DNA of 64,000 nt from Mesosutterella faecium (GCF_022809315.2 NZ_JAKZJU020000001.1:496001-560000), one strand, 5' to 3'. Shown: positions 17,354 to 29,029, counted from the stretch's first letter. The notes: generated by a model not told the origin, from the sequence alone. Numbers and translations: made by a program.

Positions 17354-18124
17354 TTACGCATCGTAGTCAATGATCAGGGGGGCGTGGTCAGAAAATTTTT
17401 CATCTGCATAAATGGACGTCTGCCTGGCCCTCTCGGCGATCTGAGGCGTTGCCAGCTGATAGTCGATGCGCCATCCCACGTTCTTCTCGCGGGCTTTGCC
17501 ACGCTGGCTCCACCAGGTGTAGCGCCCGGGATTCGGGTCGAGTCTCCTGAACACATCGACCCAGCCGTGCTGATCGAGAAATTCGGTCATCCATGCCCTT
17601 TCCTGCGGCAGGAATCCGCTGTGATCGAGATTGCCCTTCCAGTTTTTAAGGTCGATTTCCTTGTGGGCGATGTTCATGTCCCCGCAGAGGACGACCTGCC
17701 GGCCGCTGTCCCTGATGCCGTCCACCACGGGCACTATCGCCTCAAGAAACCTGTATTTGGCCGCCTGCCGCTCGTCGCCGCTCGTACCGGAAGGGAAATA
17801 GCAGGAGATCACCACTGCAAATCCAAGATCGGCCGCCACGAAGCGCCCTTCGCTGTCGAACTCCGGAACTCCCATGCCTGTTTTCCAGCTCTTTGCCGGC
17901 AGGCGGGTGTAAAGCGCACAACCCGAATACCCCTTTTTTTCCGCAAAATGGAAACGGGACTCATAGCCGGGAAGCCGCAGGAGGTGCTCAGGCAGAGTCT
18001 CAGCCTGAGCTTTCAGCTCTTGGACGCACAAAACATCCGCATCCTGTCCGGCAAACCAGTTGAAGAAGCCTTTTTTATCGGCCGACCTTATGCCATTGGC
18101 ATTGAAAGTGATGATGCGAGTCAT
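17354..18124 (-). CDS. xth: Exodeoxyribonuclease III (AP endonuclease)
   Basis: 256 residues, Mg-dependent base-excision-repair nuclease that cuts at abasic sites. Motifs in order: FNANGIRSADKKG, metal-binding E in CVQELKAQ, catalytic GDMNIAHKEID, WRIDYQLAT and the C-terminal SDHAPLI (catalytic Asp-His pair). Length is close to E. coli XthA (268). It is the first gene of the minus-strand run towards rsuA and ampG, and is divergent from pyrE. Confidence 0.95.
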   Translation of the reverse strand: MTRIITFNANGIRSADKKGFFNWFAGQDADVLCVQELKAQAETLPEHLLRLPGYESRFHFAEKKGYSGCALYTRLPAKSWKTGMGVPEFDSEGRFVAADLGFAVVISCYFPSGTSGDERQAAKYRFLEAIVPVVDGIRDSGRQVVLCGDMNIAHKEIDLKNWKGNLDHSGFLPQERAWMTEFLDQHGWVDVFRRLDPNPGRYTWWSQRGKAREKNVGWRIDYQLATPQIAERARQTSIYADEKFSDHAPLIIDYDA

Positions 18125-18209
18125 GATCAGGACGTACTGCAGACGGTTAAGATATAAGAAAACCTATTCTGCCTCAATCTCTCAACGAACACTGTCTCTC
18201 TTCCACGCC

Positions 18210-18887
18210 ATGAACAATCTCGAGCACGACTTTATCGATTTCGCCCTGACAACCAAAGTGCTGCGGTTCGGGGAATTCAGGACCAAGGCTGGCCGCCTCT
18301 CCCCTTATTTCTTCAATGCTGGACTTTTTAACACCGGCTCAACCCTGAATCGACTTGGGGATTTTTACGCTCGGAAAATCCTCGAAAAGACCGGCGACGG
18401 CACCTTGAAATTCGACATGCTCTTCGGGCCGGCCTACAAGGGCATTCCTCTGGTCGCCACGGTGGCCATCAATTTGGCCGAAAAAGGACTCGATCTCCCC
18501 TGGGCTTTCAACCGCAAGGAAAAGAAGGACCACGGCGAAGGCGGGACTATCATCGGCAGCCCCCTGCAGGGGCGGGTTCTCATTGTCGATGACGTCATCT
18601 CCGCCGGAACCTCCGTGCGGGAGTCCATCGACATCATCCGTGCAGCAGGCGCCGAGCCTGCAGGGGTCGCGATCGCCATTGACCGCATGGAAAGGGGCGG
18701 AAACGCGGACAGCCTGACGGAAACCTCCGCCGTCCAGGATGTCGAGGCCTCGTTCCACATCCCAGTGGTCTCAATCGCAAGCTTGGACAGTCTTTTGAAC
18801 TTCATGAGAAGCGGCAGCGACGCCGCCCGGTCCGTGGCGGAGTACGCCGAGGCCGTTGCCGCCTACCGCAGCCGCTACGGAGCCTGA
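18210..18887 (+). CDS. pyrE: Orotate phosphoribosyltransferase
   Basis: 225 residues from ATG 18210; the same frame is open back to 18060 but overlaps xth, and the conserved N-terminus MNNLEHDFIDFAL starts here. It makes OMP from orotate and PRPP in pyrimidine synthesis. The PRPP-binding loop is VLIVDDVISAGTSVRES, and the substrate loop is seen in FNRKEKKDHGEGG. KTKAGRLSPYFFNAG-like residues near the N-terminus (TKAGRLSPYFFN) fit the family. It diverges from xth and converges with gatB. Confidence 0.96.
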   Translation: MNNLEHDFIDFALTTKVLRFGEFRTKAGRLSPYFFNAGLFNTGSTLNRLGDFYARKILEKTGDGTLKFDMLFGPAYKGIPLVATVAINLAEKGLDLPWAFNRKEKKDHGEGGTIIGSPLQGRVLIVDDVISAGTSVRESIDIIRAAGAEPAGVAIAIDRMERGGNADSLTETSAVQDVEASFHIPVVSIASLDSLLNFMRSGSDAARSVAEYAEAVAAYRSRYGA

Positions 18888-18907
18888 CGCAGGCTCTTTC
18901 GGGCTCC

Positions 18908-18936
18908 CCGCCCCTCCCTTCGCCGGGAGCGGGCGG
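18908..18936. terminator. GC-rich hairpin between pyrE and gatB
   Basis: Arms CCGCCCCTCCC (18908-18918) and GGGAG-C-GGGCGG (18925-18936) pair with one bulged C. It lies 21 bp after the pyrE stop in a convergent intergenic region and is followed on the plus strand by AAAA rather than a T run. Its role as terminator is likely but not certain. Confidence 0.5.
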
Positions 18937-18943
18937 AAAAGCA

Positions 18944-18959
18944 GGTTTCACGTGAAACC
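18944..18959. promoter_or_regulatory. parS: parS-like palindrome (GGTTTCACGTGAAACC)
   Basis: 14 of 16 bases match the ParB-binding consensus TGTTTCACGTGAAACA, with the inner 14 bases perfect. The two outer bases differ symmetrically. It lies between the convergent pyrE and gatB genes. An alternative reading is a terminator stem, since the palindrome extends to 18943-18960 and a short T run follows on the plus strand. Confidence 0.65.
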
Positions 18960-18999
18960 TTTTCTCCCGCCCGGCCTGAAGCAGGGGGGGGGCTGCCCT

Positions 19000-20448
19000 T
19001 TAATCCAACTTCCGGTGCAGCAGCTGATTCACCAACGCCGGAGAGGCCTTTCCCCGAGCCGCTTTCATGACCTGGCCCACAAGAGCGTTGAAGGCCTTCT
19101 GCTTACCGGACTTGTACTGTTCGACCATGGCTCCGTTTCGGGCCAGCACTTCATCGACCATTTTTTCAATGGCGCCGGCATCCGAAATCTGCTTGAGCCC
19201 CAGGGTTCCGATCAGGCCGTCGACATCGGTTCCTTCGCCGTTCCAAACCGCGCTGAAAACCTTTTTTGCCCCCTTCAGATTGATCGTCCCGTCGCTCACG
19301 CGGGCCATGATGGCCGCCAGTACTGCAGGCGTCACGGGAGCCTTGTCTATCGTCAGGCCCTCTGACTGCTTCAGTGCGCTGCTGAGCTCCCCCATGACCC
19401 AGTTGGCCGCAGCCTTCTTGTCATCGACCAGGTGGGCGAGCTCGTCGTAGTACTGCGCAACGGCGTGGCTGGAGGTGAGAATGCCGGCGTCGTACTCCGA
19501 CAGGCCGTCCTCTTTTTTCAGGCGTTCGAACATCTGGTGGGGAAGCTCGGGCAGATTCCGGCGCAGCTCCTCGATTTCTTCAGCCGACAGCACACAGGGC
19601 AAGAGGTCCGGGTCCGGGAAATACCGGTAGTCCATAGAGTCTTCCTTAGACCGCATGGGCCGCGTCTCGTCGTTCTCCAGATCGTAGAGCCGTGTCTGCT
19701 GGACCACCTTCCCGCCATCCTCGATCAGCTCGATCTGACGGTTCACCTCATAGTCAATCGCGCTCTGCAGGAACCGGAAGCTGTTCAGATTCTTGATTTC
19801 GCAGCGCGTGCCCAGTTTCGGGTCGCCCGCCGGCCGGACGGACACATTGGCGTCGCAGCGGAAGTTGCCGTTCTGCATGTTCCCTTCAGTGATGCCCAGC
19901 CAGACCACCAGAGCATGCAGGGCACGGGCGTAAGCGACCGCCTCGTCGGAGGAGTGCATCACGGGCTCGGTCACGATCTCAATCAGGGGTGTTCCGGCCC
20001 GGTTCAGATCCACGCCGGTTTCGCCGGGATGAATCCCATGGTTGCTCTTTCCGGCATCTTCCTCAAGATGAGCTCGCGTCAGTTCAACCACTTTGATGTA
20101 AGGATCTCCCTTCTTCGGGGTGACCAGGCAGGAGAGCTTTCCCCCCAGCACGATGGGGTGTTCGAACTGGCTGATCTGATAGCCCTTCGGAAGATCCGGA
20201 TAAAAATAGTTCTTGCGGTCGAAAACCGACTTCTCTGCCACCTTCGCCCCAATGGCCAGACCGAAGCGCGCGGCCCTGAGGACGGCCTCCCTGTTGAGAA
20301 CCGGCAGGGCCCCGGGCAGCGCCATGTCAATTGCGCAGGCATGAGAATTCGGCTCGCCGCCAAACTCGTTGTCCGCCGCGGAAAAAATCTTGGTTTTGGT
20401 CGAGAGCTGGACATGGGTCTCAAGCCCTATTACAACTTCCCATTGCAT
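19000..20448 (-). CDS. gatB: Asp/Glu-tRNA amidotransferase subunit B
   Basis: 482 residues. GatB is the kinase and tRNA-binding subunit of GatCAB, which converts Glu-tRNAGln and/or Asp-tRNAAsn to the amide forms. Motifs: [18 protein letters not shown] at the N-terminus, [33 protein letters not shown], and the C-terminal YqeY-like tail domain (about 330-482) ending in [11 protein letters not shown]. It is the last gene of gatC-gatA-gatB on the minus strand. Confidence 0.97.
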   Translation of the reverse strand: MQWEVVIGLETHVQLSTKTKIFSAADNEFGGEPNSHACAIDMALPGALPVLNREAVLRAARFGLAIGAKVAEKSVFDRKNYFYPDLPKGYQISQFEHPIVLGGKLSCLVTPKKGDPYIKVVELTRAHLEEDAGKSNHGIHPGETGVDLNRAGTPLIEIVTEPVMHSSDEAVAYARALHALVVWLGITEGNMQNGNFRCDANVSVRPAGDPKLGTRCEIKNLNSFRFLQSAIDYEVNRQIELIEDGGKVVQQTRLYDLENDETRPMRSKEDSMDYRYFPDPDLLPCVLSAEEIEELRRNLPELPHQMFERLKKEDGLSEYDAGILTSSHAVAQYYDELAHLVDDKKAAANWVMGELSSALKQSEGLTIDKAPVTPAVLAAIMARVSDGTINLKGAKKVFSAVWNGEGTDVDGLIGTLGLKQISDAGAIEKMVDEVLARNGAMVEQYKSGKQKAFNALVGQVMKAARGKASPALVNQLLHRKLD

Positions 20449-20472
20449 CTTGTGTTTTCCTTCCGTTCTCAG

Positions 20473-21930
20473 TTAAAACCCCGCGGGGACTTTCTCGTGC
20501 CAGCCGGTTTCGCTTTGCCAGGCGTCGGCCAGCTGCAGCAGCAGGGCTTCATTGAAGGGAGCGGCCGTGAGCTGAGCGCCGATCGGGCGGCCCGAGCCGG
20601 TAAAGCCGCATGGCATGCTCATGCAGGGCAGGCCGGCAAGCGACGCAGGAACGGTGTACAGATCGCCGAGATAAGCCGACACCGGATCAGCCTTTTCGCC
20701 AAAGTCATAGGCAGCGCCCGGTGCCACAGGAGACAAAATGGCATCCACATCAGCAAACGCCTTCTGGAATTCCTGGGCGATCAGGCGGCGGACTTTCTGG
20801 GCTTTAAGGTAATAGGCATCGTAATAGCCGTGAGAGAGCACGTAGGTTCCGATCATGATTCGGCGCTTGGGTTCATCGCCGAGCCCTTCGTTGCGGCTAC
20901 GGCGGATCAGTTCGTCCATGGTGGCGCAGTCCTTGGCGCGGTAGCCGTAGCGGATGCCGTCGTAGCGCGACAGATTGGAGCTGGCCTCAGCGCTGGCCAC
21001 CACGTAATAGACCGGGACTCCAAGCTTGGCCATGGGCAGATCCATGTCCACGATGACGGCTCCACGATCCCGGTAGAAATCCCTGACGGACTCGATGCAG
21101 GTCCGAACCTCCGGGCTGAGCTGCTCGGAGAACCAGGAGCGGGGCAGCCCGATCCTCAGTCCTTCGACCGGCTTGCCGAGGTTTCTGCTGAAATCTTCGG
21201 CCGGATGGTCTGCGCTGGTGGAATCCTTGGGGTCGAAGCCAACCATTTTGGAGAGAACCGGCGCAATGTCCCTCGCGGCGGGAGCCATAAGGCTGGCCGT
21301 ATCAAGGCTGGATGCGAAGGCGATCATTCCGAGGCGCGAGGGACGTCCGTACGTGGGTTTCAGTCCTGTCACGCCGCAGAAAGCCGCTGGTTCGCGGACC
21401 GAACCGCCGGTATCCGTCGCCGTGGCCACAGGGGTGAGCCTGGCCGCCACGGCACTGGCCGATCCGCCGGAGGATCCCCCCGGAACGGCGCGGCTGTCCC
21501 AGGGATTGAAGCATTTGCCGTAGGCCGAGTTTTCATTGGCGGAGCCCATGGCGAACTCATCGCAGTTCAGCTTTCCGAGGCAGACCATCCCCTCGGCCTT
21601 CAGACGCGCAACGACAGTGGCGTCGAAGGGGCTCTTGTAGCCCTTCAGCATGCGGCTCGCGGCAGTGGAGAACCACTCCTTGGTCACAAAAATATCCTTA
21701 TGGGCGACAGGCACTCCGGTCAGGAAGCCCCCCTTTCCCTGTTCAAGCATCTCATCGGCACGCCTGGCCTGATCCAGGGTCACTTCCGGGCGGACGTCGA
21801 GAAACGCATTGAGCTCCCTGTGGGCCTCGATTCGGTCAAGGAACTGCTGGGCCACTTCAACGGCTGAGATTTCGCGGGCGTGCAGCTTTTCAGACAGCTG
21901 CGCAACGGAGCAATGAGTAATGTCTTTCAT
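20473..21930 (-). CDS. gatA: Asp/Glu-tRNA amidotransferase subunit A
   Basis: 485 residues from ATG 21930 (the frame extends to 21963, but this would overlap gatC, and [16 protein letters not shown] is the expected N-terminus). Amidase-signature enzyme that releases ammonia from glutamine. The Ser-cisSer-Lys triad lies in VAHKDIF (Lys), [14 protein letters not shown] (cis-Ser) and [15 protein letters not shown] (nucleophilic Ser). It is spaced 7 bp from gatC and 24 bp from gatB, so one operon. Confidence 0.97.
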   Translation of the reverse strand: MKDITHCSVAQLSEKLHAREISAVEVAQQFLDRIEAHRELNAFLDVRPEVTLDQARRADEMLEQGKGGFLTGVPVAHKDIFVTKEWFSTAASRMLKGYKSPFDATVVARLKAEGMVCLGKLNCDEFAMGSANENSAYGKCFNPWDSRAVPGGSSGGSASAVAARLTPVATATDTGGSVREPAAFCGVTGLKPTYGRPSRLGMIAFASSLDTASLMAPAARDIAPVLSKMVGFDPKDSTSADHPAEDFSRNLGKPVEGLRIGLPRSWFSEQLSPEVRTCIESVRDFYRDRGAVIVDMDLPMAKLGVPVYYVVASAEASSNLSRYDGIRYGYRAKDCATMDELIRRSRNEGLGDEPKRRIMIGTYVLSHGYYDAYYLKAQKVRRLIAQEFQKAFADVDAILSPVAPGAAYDFGEKADPVSAYLGDLYTVPASLAGLPCMSMPCGFTGSGRPIGAQLTAAPFNEALLLQLADAWQSETGWHEKVPAGF

Positions 21931-21937
21931 AGCGGTT

Positions 21938-22228
21938 TCAGGACTCCACATACTGTGGTACAAGGAACATGCTGTCGCTCACTTCTGGAGCGTTCTCAAA
22001 GGCAGCCTGCCTGATGTCCTCTTCGGCCACCACGTCTGCGCGCAGCCTTTCCTCCCCGTCCATGGGATGAAGCATGGGCTCAATCCCGTCCGTATTGACG
22101 GCGCGGATTTGCTCGATCATTTCAAAAATATCATTCAGCTCGCACTGCATTTTGGCAATCTGGGCCTCCGACAAATCTATGTGGGCTAGGTTGGCGATAT
22201 GCAGAACGTCTTCCTTGGAAAGAGACAT
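21938..22228 (-). CDS. gatC: Asp/Glu-tRNA amidotransferase subunit C
   Basis: 96 residues from ATG 22228; an in-frame ATG at 22279 would add an unconserved extension. GatC wraps around and stabilises GatA. Typical pattern: [17 protein letters not shown] at the N-terminus and [10 protein letters not shown]...LRADVV...F in the second half. It is the first gene of the gatCAB operon, whose promoter must lie in 22229-22463, the divergent region shared with mreB. Confidence 0.94.
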   Translation of the reverse strand: MSLSKEDVLHIANLAHIDLSEAQIAKMQCELNDIFEMIEQIRAVNTDGIEPMLHPMDGEERLRADVVAEEDIRQAAFENAPEVSDSMFLVPQYVES

Positions 22229-23513
<1,285 letters not shown>

Positions 23514-23577
23514 CCTGTCCCGGCCGGAGCACCGCCTGCATTTGTGTGGAAACGCCTCGCTTTGAGCTTGAAGAACT

Positions 23578-24462
23578 ATGGATAACGGCTCGCCAGCGCT
23601 TTTCAGAAGAGGGCTGCCCGCGGGGGTGAGGCTCGTCTTTTTCGCAAGCCTCTCCATCATTCTGATGCTGGTTGACGGCAAGCTGAAAACCCTGGAGTCC
23701 TTCAGGGCTGCCATCGACTCGTACCTTCTACGGCCCGCCGTCGCGGTTTCGGAGGGCGTCGGCCGCTCCTTCCACGGCATAGGACAGTTCTTTACGACCG
23801 TCGAGGAGCTGACCGCAGAGAACGAAAAGCTGAAGAAGAAAAACGCCGAGCTGAGCTTCGCCCTTTCGGAGTTCGAAAAGCTCAAGGCCGAAAACAGCCA
23901 GCTGCAGGCCCTCGCAGGCGTCAAGACGCAGATCCGGCGCTCTGCGGCCATCGGCATCGTCAAGGGAGAAACCGCCGACGTCTTTTCCAAGCGCATCGAA
24001 ATCAATATCGGCAAGAACAGCGGCATCGAGCCGGGCATGCCCGTCATCGATGAAAACGGCGTCATCGGCCAGGTCGCACGGGTCAGCGCCGACCGCTCCG
24101 AGGTCACGCTGCTCACGGACCCGGCCATGCAGTTCCCGGTTTACCTCCCGCGCTCAGGAATTCGATGCGCGACCTCGTACACGCAGTCCGACCAGACGGT
24201 CGAGCTGCAGTTCGTACCGGCCGTAGCTGACATTCAGGAAGGTGACGCCGTGCAGACCTCCGGAATTGACGGAGTCTTTCCGCCGGGGATACCCGTCGGG
24301 AAGGTCACCCATGTGGAAAAGATCAGGGGCGATGCCTTCGCTCACGTCTGGGTCAGACTCTCGGCCTCGCCCTCTTTCGGCAGATATGTCATGGTGGCCC
24401 TCGTCAATGTTGACCCCGGCCATAGCGCGGGAACCGCACAAACAGAGAAAGTTGCGCCATGA
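23578..24462 (+). CDS. mreC: Rod shape-determining protein MreC
   Basis: 294 residues, single-pass inner-membrane protein that links MreB to PBP2. A transmembrane helix (about 16-33, RLVFFASLSIILMLV) is followed by a coiled coil (about 80-115, ELTAENEKLKKKNAEL) and the beta-rich periplasmic domain with GIEPGMPVIDENGVIGQV and VQTSGIDGVFPPGIPVG. It follows mreB by 64 bp and overlaps mreD by 4 bp. Confidence 0.95.
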   Translation: MDNGSPALFRRGLPAGVRLVFFASLSIILMLVDGKLKTLESFRAAIDSYLLRPAVAVSEGVGRSFHGIGQFFTTVEELTAENEKLKKKNAELSFALSEFEKLKAENSQLQALAGVKTQIRRSAAIGIVKGETADVFSKRIEINIGKNSGIEPGMPVIDENGVIGQVARVSADRSEVTLLTDPAMQFPVYLPRSGIRCATSYTQSDQTVELQFVPAVADIQEGDAVQTSGIDGVFPPGIPVGKVTHVEKIRGDAFAHVWVRLSASPSFGRYVMVALVNVDPGHSAGTAQTEKVAP

Positions 24463-25016
24463 ACATTTTCTCCCGCCTGTTTTCCTCTCCGGCACCCTCC
24501 ACTATCACTGAGCAGCCTAAGGCTTACATTCTTCTTCCCGCAAATCCTTTGTGGGTGGCGGCCTCGATCCTCATCAGCCTGCTGCTGAACATATTTCTCA
24601 AGCGCGCGGCCTGGGTGCCCGACTTTCTGGCCCTGACGCTTATCTTCTGGACCATGCGGCAGCCGAACTGGATCGGCATGGCCGTAGCCTTCATGCTCGG
24701 CATCGTCATGGACGTCCAGCAGGGCTCGCTGCTCGGGCAGCATGCCTTCGCCTACGTGGTGCTCTCGTACATGGTTCAGAAGGCCAGTCGGCGCCTTTTC
24801 TGGTTCCGCGCTCCGGCTCAGGCACTGCACCTGCTTCCCATGCTGCTGCTCACTCAGGTTCTGGTGCTTTTGGTCAGGAGCTGGGGAGAGCGCGCCTGGC
24901 CCGGCTGGAGCTGGTTTCTGTCCAGCGTGTTCTGCGCCCTGCTGTGGCCCCTGTGGAGCTGGATTCTCCTCATGCCCCAGAGAAAATCTAAAAATGACGA
25001 AACCAGCCCGCTTTAA
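24459..25016 (+). CDS. mreD: Rod shape-determining protein MreD
   Basis: 185 residues with five to six hydrophobic helices, integral membrane component of the elongasome. The conserved WMRQPNWIG-like stretch appears as FWTMRQPNWIGMAVAFMLGI and the DVQQGSLLGQHAF motif is clear. Its start overlaps the mreC stop (ATGA). Confidence 0.93.
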   Translation: MNIFSRLFSSPAPSTITEQPKAYILLPANPLWVAASILISLLLNIFLKRAAWVPDFLALTLIFWTMRQPNWIGMAVAFMLGIVMDVQQGSLLGQHAFAYVVLSYMVQKASRRLFWFRAPAQALHLLPMLLLTQVLVLLVRSWGERAWPGWSWFLSSVFCALLWPLWSWILLMPQRKSKNDETSPL

Positions 25017-25040
25017 GCCGGTTTCTGAACCGGAGGCGCG

Positions 25041-26993
25041 ATGAGACTCTTTCGCCGCTTGTCATCGCTCGCCCCCCGCCAGAGAACCATCAGCTCGGTT
25101 GAATCAAACGCCGCTGAATTCAGGCGGAGGGCCATTTTCGCGCTCTGCTTCATTTTTTTCTGCTTTTCGCTGCTGGCGGCGCGATTCGTGTGGCTTCAGG
25201 TCATCCGGCACAACCAGTATTCTTCACAGGCGGAAAACAACCGCTCGGTTACGATTCCGTCACAGCCCTCGAGAGGGCTGATCCTGGATCGCAACGGCAT
25301 CATTCTCGCAAGGAACTACTGGGCCTACTCCCTTGAAATCACTCCGTCCAAAACCGAGGAGAAGCTCAGCACCCTGATTGAGAGACTCTCCAGGGTCATT
25401 CCCATTTCTGCGACGGACCAGAAGCGCTTTAAACGGCTGCTCGCCGAATCCAAGCGCTTCGATCCCATCCCCATCAGGCTTGACCTGACGGAGTCCGAAA
25501 TGGCCAGGTTTCTGGTGAATAAATGGCAGTTCCCCGGAGTGGAACTCGCCTCGAGGGAATTCAGGCAGTATCCCTTCGGTTCCCTCGGCGCCCATCTTCT
25601 CGGCTACATGGGACGGATATCCGAAGCCGACGAAAAGCGCATCGAGCAGGACGGACTGGAAGAGCAGTACCGCGGCGCCTACAACATCGGCAAGGTCGGC
25701 ATTGAAAGAACCTATGAGAACGATCTGCGCGGAACCGTGGGCAAGTCTCTGCTTGAGGTCACGGCGGGCGGACGGCCAATTCGGTATCTGGCCTCAACCC
25801 CCTCGGTGCCCGGGAAAAACCTCACTCTATCCATAGATGTCAACCTTCAGAAGGTGGCGGAGCATGCCTTCGGCGGCAACAACGGCGCCCTGATCGCCAT
25901 CGCCCCCTCCACGGGGGAAATCCTCGCCTTCGTGAGCAAGCCCACTTACGATCCGAACCTCTTTTTAAACGGCATCGACTACGAAACATGGAACAGCCTG
26001 AACACATCGCCTAGGAAGCCGTTGCTCAACCGCGCGATGCGGGGAATTTACCCGATCGGCTCGACCTACAAGCCGTTCATGGCGCTCGCCGGCCTCGAGA
26101 GCGGCGTCATCACTCCCTCCACCACCATAAACGATCAGGGCGTCTACGAACTCGGGGGGCACAAGTTCCGGGATGCCTCCAAGGTTCACAAGGGCATTCT
26201 GAATCTCAGGCGCTCCATCACGGTCTCCAGCGACGTCTACTACTACAAACTCGCCCATGATCTCGGAGCGGAAAAAATCCACGATTTTATGGAGCCCTGG
26301 GGGTTCGGACAGCTCACGGGCATAGACCTGCTCGGCGAGCAGAAAGGCGTGCTGCCCAATGCGGAATGGAAAATGAAGCAGTTTCACAAGCCTTGGCTAG
26401 CTGGTGACACCATTTCCCTCGGCATCGGACAGGGCTATAACGCCTTCACCCTGCTGCAGCTGTCGCATGCCGTAGCCACACTGGCCAACAGGGGAGTGTC
26501 CCTGCAGCCTCATCTGGTCAAGGCGATCTTCGATCCGGCAACACAGAAAACCCAGCCGGTCACGTCCAGCTACAGGAAAGTGATGCCCGCCTCAAGAAAA
26601 AACATTGAGTTCATCATCGACGCCATGACCACCGTCACCCGCGAAGGAACCGCGGCCGGCGCCTTCAGAGGAGCGCCCTATGTAGCAGCCGGGAAAACCG
26701 GCACGGCTCAGGTCGTCGGCATTGCCCAAGGCCAGAAATACAATGCGGCGGCCCTGGCTAAGGCTCACCGCGACCATGGTCTGTTCATCTCCTTCGCACC
26801 GGCGGCCTCCCCCAGAATTGCCATGGCGGTTCTGGTGGAAAACGGGGGATGGGGAGCCGGTTCCGCCGCTCCTATCGCGCGCACCGTTTTGGACTACTGG
26901 CTGCTTGGCAGAAATTCTTTAGGACTGCCGCCGCCGGCTTACCTGCAGAAGCCCGCCGGCCCCGCATCTTCCTCAAAAGAGGCGCAGCAATGA
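25041..26993 (+). CDS. mrdA: Penicillin-binding protein 2 (elongation transpeptidase)
   Basis: 650 residues, class B PBP that cross-links peptidoglycan during elongation. An N-terminal transmembrane helix (about 30-52), a pedestal domain with QPSRGLILDRNG, and the transpeptidase domain follow in order. Active-site motifs are STYK starting at S341 (YPIGSTYKPF), SSD at 396-398 in the SxN position, and KTG at 552 (AAGKTGTAQVV). SxD in place of SxN is usual for PBP2. It overlaps rodA by 4 bp, and the two work as a glycosyltransferase/transpeptidase pair. Confidence 0.97.
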   Translation: MRLFRRLSSLAPRQRTISSVESNAAEFRRRAIFALCFIFFCFSLLAARFVWLQVIRHNQYSSQAENNRSVTIPSQPSRGLILDRNGIILARNYWAYSLEITPSKTEEKLSTLIERLSRVIPISATDQKRFKRLLAESKRFDPIPIRLDLTESEMARFLVNKWQFPGVELASREFRQYPFGSLGAHLLGYMGRISEADEKRIEQDGLEEQYRGAYNIGKVGIERTYENDLRGTVGKSLLEVTAGGRPIRYLASTPSVPGKNLTLSIDVNLQKVAEHAFGGNNGALIAIAPSTGEILAFVSKPTYDPNLFLNGIDYETWNSLNTSPRKPLLNRAMRGIYPIGSTYKPFMALAGLESGVITPSTTINDQGVYELGGHKFRDASKVHKGILNLRRSITVSSDVYYYKLAHDLGAEKIHDFMEPWGFGQLTGIDLLGEQKGVLPNAEWKMKQFHKPWLAGDTISLGIGQGYNAFTLLQLSHAVATLANRGVSLQPHLVKAIFDPATQKTQPVTSSYRKVMPASRKNIEFIIDAMTTVTREGTAAGAFRGAPYVAAGKTGTAQVVGIAQGQKYNAAALAKAHRDHGLFISFAPAASPRIAMAVLVENGGWGAGSAAPIARTVLDYWLLGRNSLGLPPPAYLQKPAGPASSSKEAQQ

Positions 26994-28111
26994 ATTTTGA
27001 CACCAGGCTTTTGCGAAGATTCTGGAGCAGCTTTCTGGAGCGGCTGGCCCGGATGGACTTCGCGCTTGCCATCGTCGTCGCCATCCTCACGCTGACCGGT
27101 TTCATGACCCTTTTCTCCGCCGGCTACAGCTATCCCTGGCGCATCGCAGACCAGGCGCGCAACATTCTTATCGCTCTGGTCGTGCTGGTGATATTCGCAA
27201 ACATCCATCCGCGCTATCTGATGAAAATGGCTTTGCCGCTTTATCTGGTAGGCGTACTGCTTCTTGTCGCCACCCTGGTGGCCGGCACCACCATCAAAGG
27301 AGCCACTCGCTGGCTTAACATCGGCTTTACTCAGATCCAGCCCTCCGAAATCATGAAAATCGCGCTTCCCATGATGCTGGCATGGTTCTTCCACACACGG
27401 CAGGAAAGCATTTCGGGAAGGGACTTTGCCATAGCGGCGGTGATTATTGCGGTGCCTGTCGCGCTGATACTGAAGCAGCCTGACATGGGAACGGCCATAC
27501 TGGTGGCCGCCGCCGGCGCGTCTGTTGTCTTTTTCTCGGGGCTGCCATGGAGATGGCTTTTCGCAATCCTGGGCACCGCCCTCGCTTCCCTTCCCATCAT
27601 TTGGACCTTCATGCGGGATTACCAGAGACAGAGGGTACTCACGCTGCTTGATCCCACCACGGACCCGCTGGGAAAAGGCTTCCACACCCTCCAGGCGTTA
27701 ATCGCCATCGGCTCGGGCGGCGTTTTCGGCAAAGGATGGATGGAAGGCACTCAGGCTCACCTGGACTTTATCCCGGAGCGAACCAGTGACTTTCTCTTTG
27801 CGGTCTTTTCAGAAGAATTCGGGCTTGTCGGCAATCTGTTTCTCCTGGCTACCTACTTCGCGCTCATCTGCATCTCGATGCGAATCGCCATCAATGCCTC
27901 CAACACCTTTTCGAAACTGCTGGCCGGTGCGATCACCGTTATTTTTTTCACGTACACGTTTGTCAACATGGGCATGGTGAGCGGGATTCTTCCTGTCGTA
28001 GGCGTTCCGCTGCCTTTCATGAGCTATGGCGGAACCGCCCTTCTGACCTTAGGCACCTGCACGGGCATGCTGATGGCTATATCCGCCAACAAGAAATATA
28101 AAGATGACTGA
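26990..28111 (+). CDS. rodA: Peptidoglycan glycosyltransferase RodA
   Basis: 373 residues from ATG 26990, overlapping the mrdA stop; the upstream-extended frame lacks family similarity. SEDS-family polymerase with about ten membrane helices that makes glycan strands with PBP2. Family motifs: GATRWLNIGFTQIQPSEIMKI, KQPDMGTAIL, and the C-terminal GMVSGILPVVGVPLPFMSYGGTA region, including PLPFMSYGG. Confidence 0.97.
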   Translation: MNFDTRLLRRFWSSFLERLARMDFALAIVVAILTLTGFMTLFSAGYSYPWRIADQARNILIALVVLVIFANIHPRYLMKMALPLYLVGVLLLVATLVAGTTIKGATRWLNIGFTQIQPSEIMKIALPMMLAWFFHTRQESISGRDFAIAAVIIAVPVALILKQPDMGTAILVAAAGASVVFFSGLPWRWLFAILGTALASLPIIWTFMRDYQRQRVLTLLDPTTDPLGKGFHTLQALIAIGSGGVFGKGWMEGTQAHLDFIPERTSDFLFAVFSEEFGLVGNLFLLATYFALICISMRIAINASNTFSKLLAGAITVIFFTYTFVNMGMVSGILPVVGVPLPFMSYGGTALLTLGTCTGMLMAISANKKYKDD

Positions 28112-29021
28112 GATTATGCGAAGGCTGTTGGCGGCAGGCGTCCTGCCCCTTGTACTGGTTCTGGCATCATGCTCCACCACCCGCTCGCCAGACCAGCCTG
28201 TCCGCAGCAGCACCGAAATACCGCCGTCGCCAGCCGGGACGGCCCCGTCCCCTGCCGGGGCCCCTATGATAGGAACTCTTCCGAAGGTGGAAAAACCGGC
28301 CAGGGGCGCCAACCGCCCCTATGTGGTGCTGGGCAAGCGCTATGTCCCCATCACCGGCGATCAGCCGCTTAGGGAGCGGGGCATAGGATCCTGGTACGGA
28401 CGGCAGTTCCACGGCAAGAAGACCTCCATAGGGGAGACTTTCAACATGTATGCCGTTTCCGCCGCCCACAAGACAATGGAGCTGCCCAGCTACGCAAAAG
28501 TCACCAATCTTGAGAACGGGAAAAGCATCATTCTGAGAGTCAACGACCGAGGTCCTTTTTTCGGAGATCGGATCATCGACCTGTCCTATGAAGCCGCCCG
28601 GCGCCTGGGATACGCGGAGAAGGGAACCGCACGTGTCGAGGTCGAGCGTATTACGATGGCTGAAATTGCAAGCGGATCATGGCGCAGCGGAGCGCTGGCA
28701 TCCGGAACGCTTCAGGCCAGCACCGAAACCGCCCAGAATGTTCCTAGCCAGAGCATCCAGCCGGATCGCCGCACCAGAAGCTGGGCCGTGCAGATCGGTG
28801 CCTTTTCCAGTGCTGACAATGCGAGGGCCTGGTCGGCACACGCCGAGGCCCTGCTGTCTGCTTACGGATACCAAAGGTCCTACGCCACCCGGATCGTGAA
28901 GTCCTCGGACGGCCTGTACCGGGTCATGGCCGGGCAGTATCAGGGGCATGACGGCGCCGCTCAGGCCTCCGCGGAAATTTCGCAGATTATCGGGAGCAGG
29001 GCGTTCCCGTCTCAGCGCTGA
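28104..29021 (+). CDS. rlpA: Rare lipoprotein A (septal ring lytic transglycosylase family)
   Basis: 305 residues. The lipoprotein signal peptide ends in the lipobox LASC with C23, so it is probably anchored to the outer membrane. The RlpA double-psi beta-barrel follows (GIGSWYGRQFHGKKTSIGE, VRVNDRGPF-like ILRVNDRGPFFGDRIIDLS). The C-terminal SPOR domain (about 230-305, RSWAVQIGAFSSADNARAW) binds denuded septal glycan. It overlaps the rodA stop by 8 bp. ATG at 28116 is an alternative start. Confidence 0.93.
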   Translation: MTEIMRRLLAAGVLPLVLVLASCSTTRSPDQPVRSSTEIPPSPAGTAPSPAGAPMIGTLPKVEKPARGANRPYVVLGKRYVPITGDQPLRERGIGSWYGRQFHGKKTSIGETFNMYAVSAAHKTMELPSYAKVTNLENGKSIILRVNDRGPFFGDRIIDLSYEAARRLGYAEKGTARVEVERITMAEIASGSWRSGALASGTLQASTETAQNVPSQSIQPDRRTRSWAVQIGAFSSADNARAWSAHAEALLSAYGYQRSYATRIVKSSDGLYRVMAGQYQGHDGAAQASAEISQIIGSRAFPSQR

Positions 29022-29029
29022 GTATAAAA

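Noticed and set aside
19432..21867. Plus-strand open frame of 811 codons antisense to gatB and gatA
   Set aside because: No recognisable domain; the minus strand encodes intact GatA and GatB with all active-site motifs.
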